This document shows positions 48,006 through 55,857 of a stretch of 64,000 nucleotides of DNA, piece after piece; position 1 is the first letter of the stretch, and every line of letters begins with the position of its first letter. The position numbers and the translations under genes were made by a program. The notes under the pieces are model-generated. The model made no database searches. It had not been told where the DNA came from and saw only the letters and a program-made list of their open reading frames with translations. The DNA is from Streptomyces sp. KL109B (lineage in GTDB: Bacteria > Actinomycetota > Actinomycetes > Streptomycetales > Streptomycetaceae): the NCBI RefSeq assembly GCF_030766935.1, contig NZ_JASERL010000004.1, positions 248,001 through 312,000 of the forward strand. Reading direction: 5' to 3'.

Positions 48006-48770
48006 CTACTGAAGGCTCGGATTGACGGGGATCTCATAAACGATCTCGCACAGGGCGGCGGGCACCACGATGTCCGCGGTCTCCACAGGTCGACCCTGGT
48101 CGCTGTAGTACGTGCGCCGAATGTGCGTGACGAGCGCGCTTTTCTGGATGCCCAGCAGCGACGCCTCATCGGCGGTGGCCTGCCTCGGCTCCGGCTGCTC
48201 GACGGCGTGACTGACGACGACCCCGATCGCGGCCATCCGGTTCACGACCCCCGCCCCGGCATGCGGCCCACCTTCGGGGAGAACGACGAGCGTGCCTCCG
48301 GTGAGGTCGTAGGGCTCCCAGCTCGTCGACAGCTGCACTGGCCTGCCGTCACCGAGGAACTCGTACACGGTGCGGACGCACAGATCACCCTCGGCAACGC
48401 CTAGCCGCCCGGCAATCTCAGCGGGCGCCGGCACCTTGGCCTCGGTGCGACTCTCCCAGTCCCCCTGCTTGCCGACGGCCTTCATGTCCGCACGGAACGG
48501 AGACCCATCGGGCTGCTCGCGCGCCGCTGACCGCACGACACGCACACGCTGACGAGCGGCGGCGACGTATGTCCCAGACCCAGCACGCCCCTCCAACACG
48601 CCCTGCGAGATGAGAAGTTCCTGCGCCCGGCGCACGACGTTCTCACCAACCCCGCACTCCTGGGCGATCTGGGCTCGCGAGGGAAGCCGGTCCCCCGGCG
48701 TCCACTCATGCTCTGCGACCCGACGTCGGAGCACGTCAGCGATGCGGAGATAGGGCGGCTGCTCAGACAT
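48006..48770 (-). CDS. GntR-family regulator with UTRA domain (KorSA-like)
   Basis: A 254-aa protein. The winged helix (LRIADVLRRRVAEHEWTPGDRLPSRAQIAQECGVGENVVRRAQELLISQGVLEGRAGSGTYV, about 8-70) is followed by a UTRA ligand domain (about 90-245). GntR/UTRA proteins such as KorSA repress transfer and replication genes of pSAM2-type elements, which suits this island. Two CTAGTNNACTAG palindromes lie 10-40 bp upstream and are probable operators. Confidence 0.9.
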   Translation of the reverse strand: MSEQPPYLRIADVLRRRVAEHEWTPGDRLPSRAQIAQECGVGENVVRRAQELLISQGVLEGRAGSGTYVAAARQRVRVVRSAAREQPDGSPFRADMKAVGKQGDWESRTEAKVPAPAEIAGRLGVAEGDLCVRTVYEFLGDGRPVQLSTSWEPYDLTGGTLVVLPEGGPHAGAGVVNRMAAIGVVVSHAVEQPEPRQATADEASLLGIQKSALVTHIRRTYYSDQGRPVETADIVVPAALCEIVYEIPVNPSLQ

Positions 48771-48779
48771 ATGGAAAAT

Positions 48780-48810
48780 CTAGTCCACTAGCCCTAATCT
48801 AGTTAACTAG
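48780..48810. promoter_or_regulatory. Paired GntR-type operators
   Basis: CTAGTCCACTAG (48780-48791) and CTAGTTAACTAG (48799-48810) share the form CTAGTNNACTAG. They are spaced 19 bp centre to centre, about two helical turns on the same face. They lie between the GntR gene and a divergent small gene, so one repressor dimer pair could control both directions. Confidence 0.75.
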
Positions 48811-48832
48811 CTTTACGGAGCGTGACTGATGG

Positions 48833-49129
48833 ATGACGGGGGGGCTGAGTGTGCCGACTTCGGACGCGAACGCCGAAGCCATCGCTGCACGACTGACCTC
48901 CCTCGGACTGACCCCACGCCTGGAACAGCACGCCAATCACGCGTCGATCGAAGCGGAGGTCCCGGACTCGCTCCCTGCCGAGGCATGGCGGGAGGCCCTG
49001 GAAGCAGTGGCGGAAGCCGACCGGTTCGGCCTCCTGGCCAACAGTGCAAACGGCCGCACCTTATGGGCCGCCATACACAAAGAGACCCCCGCGACGGGCG
49101 ATGTCCGGGGGCCTGACCATCAGCGATAG
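48833..49129 (+). CDS. Small unrecognised protein
   Basis: A 98-aa protein, mostly helical and acidic (SDANAEAIAARLTSLGLTPRLEQ, then EAEVPDSLPAEAWREALEAVAEADRFGLL). ATG 48833 or GTG 48851 could be the start; a G-rich run precedes the latter. It is divergent from the GntR gene across its operators and therefore probably regulated by it. No family recognised. Confidence 0.6.
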   Translation: MTGGLSVPTSDANAEAIAARLTSLGLTPRLEQHANHASIEAEVPDSLPAEAWREALEAVAEADRFGLLANSANGRTLWAAIHKETPATGDVRGPDHQR

Positions 49130-49179
49130 GAGCTGATCGGCATGTCCAACCGTAGCCACCGCACGACGGCGAGGGCCTC

Positions 49180-49386
49180 GTGATGCCACAACGCCAACGT
49201 CTGGGCATCACACGGTCGACGACCGCCCCCTACCAATCAAGCGCGTGCCGAATCGGCACGCACTCCAGGTGCACGCACCCCTCGCCCGCCGCGCCTCTCC
49301 CCGAAGCCCCCGTGATCTACGAGACGTGCAGCTGTTCGTGCCACGCGATGGCCATCAAGAAGAGTGCACCGGAGAGGCCCCGGTGA
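49180..49386 (+). CDS. Small Cys-rich protein of integrative elements
   Basis: A 68-aa protein with the spaced Cys/His set ACRIGTHSRCTH and ETCSCSCH, suggestive of a small zinc-binding fold. GTG 49180 or ATG 49183. Its stop overlaps the start of the second GntR gene (GTGA), so the two are coupled. I recall similar proteins beside GntR regulators in Streptomyces integrative elements; function unknown. Confidence 0.65.
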   Translation: MMPQRQRLGITRSTTAPYQSSACRIGTHSRCTHPSPAAPLPEAPVIYETCSCSCHAMAIKKSAPERPR

Positions 49387-50120
49387 GCGAGCCGATGATC
49401 GTGACCGCGCCTTCCCGCCGGCAGGCCATCGCCGAGGACCTCCGAGCCCAGATCACGACCGGCCGTTTCAAAGGGGGCGACCGCCTCCCCGCAGAGGCAG
49501 CCTTGGCAACGCACTACGAAGTCAGCACGCCGACGCTGCGCAGCGCCCTCGCCCTCCTCCAGACCGAAGGCCTCATCGAGAAAATCCACGGCAAGGGCAA
49601 TTTCGTCCACCACCCGCTCCGCCGAATCACGTACATCGGCGGAAGCCGTACCTGCGCCGAGGCTGCCGGAGCAACGCCACAACTGCACGTCACGGTGCAC
49701 ACCACCCAACTCCGCGCGCACGGCCACCTGATCGCCCTCCTGGACGTCCCGGCCGGCACCCCTCTGACGCAGTTCCTCTGCATCCGCCACGAGGGAAAGT
49801 CACCACACAGCCTGGCCCGCATCTACATCCCGGGCGACTCGTCGCCTTCACATGCGTGCGCAGAACCCAGGTCGGGACCGCCGGACCTCCACCCTCCGCT
49901 GACAGAGATCCGCGAGCGCGTGACCGCCCGCCACCCAACACCGGAGGAAGCGGCGACGCTCCGCATCAGCCCATCCCTGTCCGTCCTAACCATCAGCCGC
50001 TCGGCAGTCGACAGCACCGGCCACGTCGCAGAGGCCGCCGTACTGGTCCTGCCCGGCGACCGAGCGGACGCGTACTTCATCACGCACCCCATGACCGGAG
50101 AAGAGAGGAGGGAAGGATGA
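49383..50120 (+). CDS. Second GntR-family regulator with UTRA domain
   Basis: A 245-aa protein. The winged helix (RRQAIAEDLRAQITTGRFKGGDRLPAEAALATHYEVSTPTLRSALALLQTEGLIEKIHGKGNFV, about 10-72) is followed by a UTRA domain. GTG 49383 overlaps the upstream stop; a later in-frame ATG (49395) is possible. Two GntR regulators in one decayed element may come from different elements. The next gene overlaps its stop by 4 bp. Confidence 0.88.
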   Translation: MSEPMIVTAPSRRQAIAEDLRAQITTGRFKGGDRLPAEAALATHYEVSTPTLRSALALLQTEGLIEKIHGKGNFVHHPLRRITYIGGSRTCAEAAGATPQLHVTVHTTQLRAHGHLIALLDVPAGTPLTQFLCIRHEGKSPHSLARIYIPGDSSPSHACAEPRSGPPDLHPPLTEIRERVTARHPTPEEAATLRISPSLSVLTISRSAVDSTGHVAEAAVLVLPGDRADAYFITHPMTGEERREG

Positions 50121-50464
50121 CGTACCCCACCGAACTACGCCTCCTCCCGTGGTCGGGCCCCGAGGGAAAGCCCTGCTACCTGCAAACGGACGACGCAGAC
50201 AGCTACCTGTCCCGCCTGGCCGACAACACCGAGTCCGTACAACTGGGGCTGGCAGCCGAGCTGCTGGAGCACGCGACAGATGTACTCGCCGACAAGCAGG
50301 CCGCGCCAGATGACCTATGCCGCCTAGCCGCCGACCTGGCCGGCGCCCTACAGGCAACGCTTCGAGTATCGGTAAGCCGCGGCCACCGACTGTCTCTACC
50401 TGAGCCGCCTGCTCCGGGACAAGGCGAGGATGACCCACAGTCGCCAGCCGCAACCTTCGGCTAA
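50117..50464 (+). CDS. Small unrecognised protein downstream of GntR
   Basis: A 115-aa protein starting MTYPTELRLLPWSGPEGKPCYL, then a helical middle (SYLSRLADNTESVQLGLAAELLEHATDVLADK) and a Pro/Glu-rich tail. ATG 50117 has GGAGGGAAGG before it and overlaps the GntR stop. I recall such proteins following GntR genes in Streptomyces elements. Function unknown. A very strong hairpin ends the unit. Confidence 0.75.
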   Translation: MTYPTELRLLPWSGPEGKPCYLQTDDADSYLSRLADNTESVQLGLAAELLEHATDVLADKQAAPDDLCRLAADLAGALQATLRVSVSRGHRLSLPEPPAPGQGEDDPQSPAATFG

Positions 50465-50469
50465 TAACA

Positions 50470-50528
50470 GAGGCAGACAGCAGTGGAGGGGCCAGAGCCA
50501 ACCTGGCCCCTCCACTGCTGTCTGCCTC
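50470..50528. terminator. Perfect 26-bp-stem hairpin
   Basis: 26 contiguous complementary bases on each side of a 7-nt loop, starting 5 bp after the stop. There is no T-run. It should stop transcription from either side. Confidence 0.92.
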
Positions 50529-50668
50529 CGGATCGGGCAAGTCCGTGGTGGGGCGGAACTGCCCGACTCCTTGCGTCAGATGGCTGTGCCATCAGGCGCA
50601 GGCAACCGTGCTGCCCACGGGCCGCCGTGCGCGTACCGTCGATCTGGACCGTAGGGGGGTGGAGGTTT

Positions 50669-51064
50669 GTGTTGTACGCACACGAGGCGATCCTGAACGA
50701 ACTCGCACAAGGGCTCAGACCTGTGGACGAGGGCGTCGAGTGGTTCAAGGGTCTCTCAGAGGGCGACCAACGCAAGGTCCTGCACGCACTGGTGCTGTTC
50801 TGCGAGCAGGCCCGCGCCCGCGCAGAGGACGTGTCCGAGAGCATCGCGCGTTCCGGCATCCGTCCTACGCACACGCCGGCGGTGATGCTCACGAAGTGGC
50901 GCTTCGGAATGGAAGCACTTCCGTCCTACGAACTGACCAAGTCCTTCCGCTTGCTCGTCGCCCTCTTCACCCTTGCCGACTCCCGCAGGCGGGCGCTGCA
51001 CTGTGTCGGCGGATGTAGCCACGCGTGGCACAACCTGCCGGATCTGCCACGCAACGCAATCTGA
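50669..51064 (+). CDS. DUF5958-like protein
   Basis: A 131-aa protein from GTG 50669, with GGAGG a few bases upstream. Recognisable stretches are ILNELAQGLRPVDEGVEWF, FCEQARARAEDVSESI, GIRPTHTPAVML, KSFRLLVALFTLADSRRR and a final CVGGCSHAWHNL with possible metal ligands. This matches the DUF5958 family as I know it; function unknown. It lies alone between the big hairpin and the HAD gene. Confidence 0.8.
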   Translation: MLYAHEAILNELAQGLRPVDEGVEWFKGLSEGDQRKVLHALVLFCEQARARAEDVSESIARSGIRPTHTPAVMLTKWRFGMEALPSYELTKSFRLLVALFTLADSRRRALHCVGGCSHAWHNLPDLPRNAI

Positions 51065-51256
51065 GATGTCGTCTTGCCTTGGGTCTTAGCGGGGATCTTG
51101 CTGGCCTGCGTTCTCGCATCTCCAGGGCCTGATCGCGACCCGTCTGACTGGTCGTCATTGGCCGTTGTCGGCCGGTGTTGAGCACCTTCGGACGACCCAG
51201 GATGGCCCAGCAACGGGCGAGAGTCCTCTTCTGCTACACGGGGCTATGGTGCCGCC

Positions 51257-51775
51257 GTGACAGGCACCCCAGAGCGTCCCCTCTTCTTCCTTGACGTCGA
51301 CGGCCCACTGATCCCGTTCGGGACATCCTCCAGGCAGTCAGAAAACTCAGCCGCCGACACCTGGGCTAATACCGACCAGGGAAACCCGCTACTGAGGCGG
51401 CTCGACCCTGAACTCGGACCGCACCTAATGGCCTTGGGATGTCAGCTCGTTTGGGCGACGACCTGGATGGAGGAGGCGAACGAGGTCGTCGCCCCTCGCA
51501 TCGGACTGCCGAGGCTACCCGTGGTGGAATGGCCGGCCCATCGCGCCGACGATGACCCACGCGGTCTGCACTGGAAGACCCGTGCCATCGTCGAGTGGGC
51601 CGACAATCGCCCGTTCATCTGGGTCGACGACGAGATCAGCGCCATGGACCGCCTGTGGGTCGATGCCAGCCACCCCGGGCCGTCGTTGCTTCATCACGTA
51701 GACCCGAGGAGAGGCCTCACGGAGACCGACTTCTCTGCGTTCGACGACTGGCTTCGTCTCGTCGTACCGAGGTGA
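51257..51775 (+). CDS. HAD-superfamily hydrolase
   Basis: A 172-aa protein with HAD motif I FLDVDGPL (nucleophile Asp and acid/base Asp), motif II near WATTWMEEA, a Lys in HWKTRA and motif III WVDDE. It is a small cap-less phosphatase or nucleotidase type, often annotated only as HAD domain-containing in Streptomyces. GTG 51257. The 192-bp stretch before it has no gene I can support. Confidence 0.88.
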   Translation: MTGTPERPLFFLDVDGPLIPFGTSSRQSENSAADTWANTDQGNPLLRRLDPELGPHLMALGCQLVWATTWMEEANEVVAPRIGLPRLPVVEWPAHRADDDPRGLHWKTRAIVEWADNRPFIWVDDEISAMDRLWVDASHPGPSLLHHVDPRRGLTETDFSAFDDWLRLVVPR

Positions 51776-51901
51776 GCACCGCATTAGGAGTTCGATCACT
51801 GGAGCGTGCGACCTGCTCAGCGCCCGCGATGCTGGTGGGGCGGTGCCCCTGTGGCCGTCCTAGTCCGTTGCCGCCCGGGACGTTCATGTCATCGGCTGAT
51901 G

Positions 51902-52228
51902 TCACTCCGCAGAACGCTGGCGCGTTGCCAGTCGCCGCAGCCTACGGCGGCGCTGTCCCGCTGCGCGTTGCTGAGCTCTCACGATGGCAACTGTCTGCGG
52001 ATCACTGATCAGGTCGTAGTCGTAGAGCAGAAGCGCATCGTCGTCTTCTGCGAGCAGGCGTCGCAACGTGTCGATGTTGTGCTCGGGGCTTGTGAGTAGC
52101 CGCTTCGACTCCAGCCAGGCGGCCAGACCACCATCGTCTTCCAACACGGGACCACCGTAGTCAGCCCGTCCGGCGGCGTCATGCCAGTTCTCCAGGCTTA
52201 GGCATAGCGCTTCCAGTGTCGCAGACAA
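51902..52228 (-). CDS. Unrecognised small protein
   Basis: A 108-aa protein from TTG. It contains LEALCLSLENWHDAAGRADYGG, an acidic centre (LAEDDDALLLYDYDLISDP) and a very basic C-terminus (QRRRRLRRLATRQR). No ribosome site is obvious and GC is lower than average, so it is only moderately supported. It looks like island cargo. Confidence 0.5.
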   Translation of the reverse strand: MSATLEALCLSLENWHDAAGRADYGGPVLEDDGGLAAWLESKRLLTSPEHNIDTLRRLLAEDDDALLLYDYDLISDPQTVAIVRAQQRAAGQRRRRLRRLATRQRSAE

Positions 52229-52392
52229 ACGGCTGTGACCTGGCGCCGTCGCCTGGGAGACCTGTCACTGGTGGTCGCCGTTGGTCACTGCTGAGCGGCC
52301 TCGGACGGCCCAGGGACGGCCCGAAACTCTCGACTCCCCCACGTCCTGACCAGCTAGCATCACGGCCAGCACAGGGCATGGGGGGGGACGCT

Positions 52393-52725
52393 GTGGCACT
52401 CAACCGCAAGGGCTCGCGACGCATCGTCGTCGACGGCACGACTTACCGCTGGCGCCTGCGGGGCCGGCCGACGTACGACCAGGCCCTCTGCGCGAGGCCG
52501 TGCACGTACGCAGTGGAACACGCAGACGACCCCGGCACGACCCTCGTCGTCACCACGAACCAGCCTCACGCCAGCAACTGGTTCGGAGCGCCGAGTGCTG
52601 CTGTGCTCCCCAGCGACGTGAGCGCCGCCATCGCATTGGCCCTCGCCCAGGGCTGGCACCCGACACGTCCTGGCCCGCCATTCCACCTGGACCGGTCCGA
52701 CGGATTCGACCACTTCCAGGTCTGA
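52393..52725 (+). CDS. Unrecognised 110-aa protein
   Basis: GTG 52393 follows a GGGGGGGG run 5 bp away. The product has RRIVVDGTTYRWRLRGRPTYDQA and a later ALALAQGWHPTRPGPPFHLDRS. This is a beta-rich small domain that I recall as common and uncharacterised in Streptomyces. No catalytic motif is seen. Confidence 0.7.
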   Translation: MALNRKGSRRIVVDGTTYRWRLRGRPTYDQALCARPCTYAVEHADDPGTTLVVTTNQPHASNWFGAPSAAVLPSDVSAAIALALAQGWHPTRPGPPFHLDRSDGFDHFQV

Positions 52726-52768
52726 CACCGCTCCCGCTTCGCCATTGTTCCCAAGATTGATGGTCGCG

Positions 52769-53695
52769 CTATGGCAGAAGGGACTTAAGGCCTCTTCGTA
52801 CTCGCTGGAACGCGGGGTCGAATAATGCCGTGTCAGGGCACACCTTGAATCTGTGAGCCGGTAGAGCTTTGCCTGCCGCTAGTTTCTCTTGTGCCCGCAC
52901 ATACTTTCCGTCGCGATGCCTTAGCGGGTTGTCCATATTCTGAATTAGGCCAAACTTCGATAGCGTGAGATGAGATTCGTAGACATCGCGCGATATCGCG
53001 TAGGCATTCACTCGCTCGAAACCGGCACAATAAACTCCCTCCTCCGCATGCTTGAGGGGCAGTCGCTGACTGAGGTGCCTGAGCGCCATGTACATGCGAA
53101 TCTCTGAAGGCGTTAGAAGGTAGATCCACCCCTGCGTGTAGAAACTCCGTGGCAGGTGGAGAGCGCTCTCAAATGGATAAGGGATTATGTACGGATGGGT
53201 CGTGCCTTTCATTCCGGACTCGTGCAGCAGCGAAGCCCTGAACGTACTTCGACGTCTACCCGATTCGATCCGGACCAGCCCTTCCTGTTCAAGTCTGATG
53301 AAGGCTGATCTCACTTGCCGTGCGCGATTCCCCTGTTCGGAGATTCGGACTGCGGCATTAAGGTTTGCTTTGGCCGGTGACACGACAAGGTTAGTCCACG
53401 ATACGTCTCTCGGCCCTGCAACTAGTGGTAATTGGCTAGATGCTGGCTGACCTCCCTGGGACCTACTTTGCGCCTCCATCAATAGAAGTAGATACAACTG
53501 CACGTTGACACCGCGGGGCGCGCTTATCCTAGCGATTGGAGGGTTACCGGAAATCGAATGAAGGAATTCGCCGCGCACAGTAAATAGCAGTTTGCTACGA
53601 AAGGATTGGATATGTCCCACTGCAAGCTCGATCTGCGTGCGCAGACTTTCGATCTGTTGCAGGCGAGCTGCGTATCGGTCGTGAACGCGTGACAC
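52769..53695 (-). CDS. Low-GC protein of unknown function
   Basis: A 308-aa protein from GTG 53693-53695, which has AAAGAGG 7 bp upstream. GC is by eye near 50-55 percent, far below the window. It starts with a coiled segment (RYAARLQQIESLRTQIELAVGHIQ). A probable winged-helix-like region (RQVRSAFIRLEQEGLVRIESGRRRSTF) and a second (YTQGWIYLLTPSEIRMYMALRHLS, then VYESHLTLSKFGLIQN) follow. Two wing-type DNA-binding units would fit a plasmid replication initiator or regulator, but I cannot assign it. Codon use indicates recent transfer. Confidence 0.7.
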   Translation of the reverse strand: MSRVHDRYAARLQQIESLRTQIELAVGHIQSFRSKLLFTVRGEFLHSISGNPPIARISAPRGVNVQLYLLLLMEAQSRSQGGQPASSQLPLVAGPRDVSWTNLVVSPAKANLNAAVRISEQGNRARQVRSAFIRLEQEGLVRIESGRRRSTFRASLLHESGMKGTTHPYIIPYPFESALHLPRSFYTQGWIYLLTPSEIRMYMALRHLSQRLPLKHAEEGVYCAGFERVNAYAISRDVYESHLTLSKFGLIQNMDNPLRHRDGKYVRAQEKLAAGKALPAHRFKVCPDTALFDPAFQRVRRGLKSLLP

Positions 53696-53947
53696 CTGGA
53701 ACCTCTTTTGCGACCCTTTGGCCGCACAGCCGCGGCGCTCTGACCTGCTAAGTGAGTCGTACGGAGTAGAAACTACATGCGGGCCAAAGGGTCTGTCCGC
53801 AGAGTTGGGCAAACCATGCTTCCGCAGGTCAGGGTGTGGGACGTCGGCCGGCACCGAGAGGCTGCCTGAAGGTCGGGCGTTCGAGCGAGTGGCGGCCTCC
53901 CCGGGGCATCGGGAAGGCCGCCGCACCCAAACCAGTGGAGGGAAAAG

Positions 53948-54151
53948 GTGCTAGAGAAAAACGTAAGCGAACAGGAGCTGCGGCCTCAAACACGTGTCGG
54001 CCGGTGGAGCCGAGCGAGGTCCGGTGCCGGCATCGCCGCTCTTGCAGCAGCCACATGCGGCCTCGTCGCGATGGTGCCAGCGTCGGCGCAGCCTCTTAGT
54101 GTTGCCTTGGCGCTTGTTGGGGTCCTCGTGGGAGCGCGTCGACCTCGATGA
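53948..54151 (+). CDS. Small membrane protein
   Basis: A 67-aa protein from GTG 53948, with GGAGGG 5 bp upstream. A charged start (about 1-25) precedes one or two hydrophobic segments (AGIAALAAATCGLVAMVPA and LSVALALVGVLVGA). Size and shape resemble small membrane proteins of integrative elements (spread or transfer accessory genes), but no family is assigned. A hairpin (GCGGCCTCCC/GGGAAGGCCGC) sits just upstream at about 53894-53925. Confidence 0.6.
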   Translation: MLEKNVSEQELRPQTRVGRWSRARSGAGIAALAAATCGLVAMVPASAQPLSVALALVGVLVGARRPR

Positions 54152-54300
54152 GCGGCAACAGCTCTGACTTGTTCATCGCCAGTGCTGGCCGACATCAGCA
54201 ATCGTGGGCCTGTGGGCCATGTGTGGGCCGAGCAAGACACTCAACAGGAGCGAAGCGGCTCTGACCAGGGAGTTCCTTCGCGCCTCGTGTCGGTCCAGAA

Positions 54301-54348
54301 AACCCTCGAGGCGAGAGCTTCCGTGGGCTCAATCCCACACCCACCGCA
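54301..54348 (+). pseudogene. Possible 3' end of a class II tRNA
   Basis: GTGGGCTCAATCCCAC forms a T-arm-like stem-loop (5-bp stem, but a 6-nt rather than 7-nt loop). ACCCACCG follows, as an acceptor 3' strand would, and a GC stem resembling a variable arm precedes it. A terminator hairpin lies just after. It could be a degenerate attachment-site copy of a tRNA-Ser/Leu end. No 5' half is present. Confidence 0.35.
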
Positions 54349-54356
54349 CAGGTTGA

Positions 54357-54390
54357 AGGCCCCTGACCAGGAACATCAGTCGGGGGCCTT
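54357..54390 (+). terminator. Hairpin with T-rich tail
   Basis: AAGGCCCC pairs with GGGGCCTT and is followed by TCT. It is placed directly after the tRNA-like 3' end, as tRNA terminators are. Confidence 0.6.
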
Positions 54391-54417
54391 TCTCATGGCC
54401 GGTGCCCTCTGGCGACC

Positions 54418-54865
54418 GCTGTTCCCCATGGCTCCCCGGCCTATCGGGCACGCGAAGGGCACGAACGGACGGCGACTACCGCTTCAGCGCTCGATAGCGC
54501 TTCAGGAGAGCGGTGATCCTGTCAGGGTTGGCACGGCTGGTCAGCAAAGCAGGCCGGTTCGCAGAGCACGAAGCGCCCCGACGGGCTGTGACACGGAAGC
54601 CGGGTGATTCCAAGCTTCTAGTGCGGATGTGGCACGTGACGACTGAGCGAATCCGCACAACAAGAGGCACCGGGCCGATGGCCTGGGGCTTCTTCGTGGA
54701 GCGGGTGACGAGAATCGAACTCGCGCTGTGAGCTTGGGAAGCTCGGGTGATCTAGGGGGAGTTGGGCCTCTGACCTGCGAGGGAGCGACCTAACGGGCCC
54801 TCGGTGCGGGCAACTTCGTGCCTGCCGTTCCCCGTGGTTCCCCGGTCGATCTGGCACGGGTGTGG
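54418..54865. repeat. Pair of related segments flanking a tRNA fragment
   Basis: About 45 bp at 54418-54462 (GTTCCCCATGGCTCCCCGG) resembles 54829-54873 (GTTCCCCGTGGTTCCCCGG), both followed by GGCACG. They bracket the tRNA-Gly 3' half. Such repeated motifs around a tRNA end may be arm-type integrase sites (inference). No protein gene is supported in 54152-54879. Confidence 0.4.
54697..54749 (-). pseudogene. 3' half of tRNA-Gly(CCC)
   Basis: On the minus strand this reads anticodon arm CGAGC-TTCCCAA-GCTCA (anticodon CCC), variable loop, T-arm GCGAG-TTCGATT-CTCGT, acceptor strand CACCCGC, discriminator T and encoded CCA. The 5' half (D-arm, acceptor 5' strand) is missing; the flank is unrelated. 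This is the classic footprint of a tyrosine-integrase attachment site that uses a tRNA 3' end. One anticodon-stem pair (C-A) is mismatched. Confidence 0.85.
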
Positions 54866-54879
54866 CACGGGCGCGCTGA

Positions 54880-55212
54880 CTACGGTGAGATCCAATCGGC
54901 CCAGCCAAAGGCGAACTTGTAAGCCGTGCGCACTGCCTCCGACCCGCGTTTACCGGTCCACAGTGCCACTGCCAAAGCGGCGAGGAACAGTGCAGCGAAG
55001 GCAGCCTCGATGATTGCTCCTGCACTGGGAGACCAGACCAGGGCCACGAAAACACTCGCGGCGATCACGATGGCAAGGCCCAGGTGCGCAATGGGCATCT
55101 CAACGCGAAACAGTTCACGAGCAGCGTGGAGTGACCTCTGCATATCGGCGTTGTAGCGAGCCCTTGCCGCGTCAGGGTCGGCGTTCGAGCCTTCCGGCCA
55201 TTGCTGTTCCAT
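54880..55212 (-). CDS. Small two-helix membrane protein
   Basis: A 110-aa protein. A hydrophilic N-terminus (MEQQWPEGSNADPDAARAR) precedes two membrane helices (LGLAIVIAASVFVALVW and IIEAAFAALFLAALAVALW) and a C-terminus ending in FGWADWISP. ATG 55210-55212. A truncated relative of its C-terminal part occurs at 58028-58160 on the same strand. Function unknown. Confidence 0.75.
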   Translation of the reverse strand: MEQQWPEGSNADPDAARARYNADMQRSLHAARELFRVEMPIAHLGLAIVIAASVFVALVWSPSAGAIIEAAFAALFLAALAVALWTGKRGSEAVRTAYKFAFGWADWISP

Positions 55213-55258
55213 CAGCGCCCCCGGTCTCTTGGTGGCGAGCTTAGCCCGCGCCCGGCCT

Positions 55259-55336
55259 TCCGTCGCCCTCGTCCGCAACGGCGCCCGCTTCGAGAACGGC
55301 CACCTCGTCGAACGCCCCGAGGCCACCGCCGCCTGA
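55259..55336 (+). pseudogene. Possible C-terminal remnant of a Rep protein
   Basis: The open frame reads VALVRNGARFENGHLVERP and ends EATAA-stop at 55334-55336, with no start or upstream domain. In pSAM2-type elements rep, xis and int are transcribed in that order. A rep tail here, upstream of the xis and int remnants, would fit. The match is from memory of such C-termini and from position only. Confidence 0.3.
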
Positions 55337-55384
55337 TCACACGTCACACACGACAAGCACGCGATCATAAGGCAGGGTGCTGGA

Positions 55385-55768
55385 ATGAAATCTCGAACCG
55401 GTGGCATGTGGTGGGGCACGACGATCGAAGCGCCGGACCCCAGCGGCTTGGCGAGGTTCTACGCCGAACTCCTGGGCTGGCACGTCAGCCACGAGGAGCC
55501 GGGAACGGCGATCGTCGCCGCCTCTCCCCAGGGCCCCTTCTTCGTGTTCCAACAGGCGGACGGCTATCGGTCCCCGACCTGGCCTCCGGTCGACGGTGAG
55601 CAGCGTCCGATGATGCACTTCGACTTCCAGGTCGGCGATCTGGACTTGGCGGTCGCCGACGCGGTTGCTCTGGGCGCCACTCTGGCGGAGTTCCAACCTC
55701 AGGAGAACGTCCGGGTGCTCTTCGACCCGGCCGGCCATCCCTTCTGCCTGTGCTTCGACGAGGGATGA
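55385..55768 (+). CDS. VOC-family (glyoxalase-like) protein
   Basis: A 127-aa protein made of one vicinal-oxygen-chelate domain with paired beta-alpha-beta-beta-beta units: WWGTTIEAPDPSGLARFYAELLGWHV, then MMHFDFQVGDLDLAVADAVALGATLAEFQ and VLFDPAGHPFCLCFDE. His, Asp and Glu in the second half could bind metal. These proteins range from bleomycin-type resistance to small lyases; the role here is unknown. ATG 55385. The gene sits between the rep-like remnant and the xis remnant, as if inserted into a rep-xis-int operon. Confidence 0.88.
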   Translation: MKSRTGGMWWGTTIEAPDPSGLARFYAELLGWHVSHEEPGTAIVAASPQGPFFVFQQADGYRSPTWPPVDGEQRPMMHFDFQVGDLDLAVADAVALGATLAEFQPQENVRVLFDPAGHPFCLCFDEG

Positions 55769-55857
55769 TCGGACTGGATCACAGCTCGCCGATCCACAAC
55801 TCTTGACAATTCCTCTACTCCGCGACCTCATCGGGCGTCAGCCACTCCACGGCCGCG

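Noticed and set aside
54301..54348. tmRNA or complete tRNA
   Set aside because: Only a T-arm-like stem and an acceptor-like strand are present; no D-arm, anticodon arm or tag reading frame was found.
54152..54696. Small frames such as 54182-54607 (+) and 54476-54670 (-)
   Set aside because: No ribosome site, no recognisable domain, and they overlap tRNA-like and terminator structures; probably non-coding element ends.
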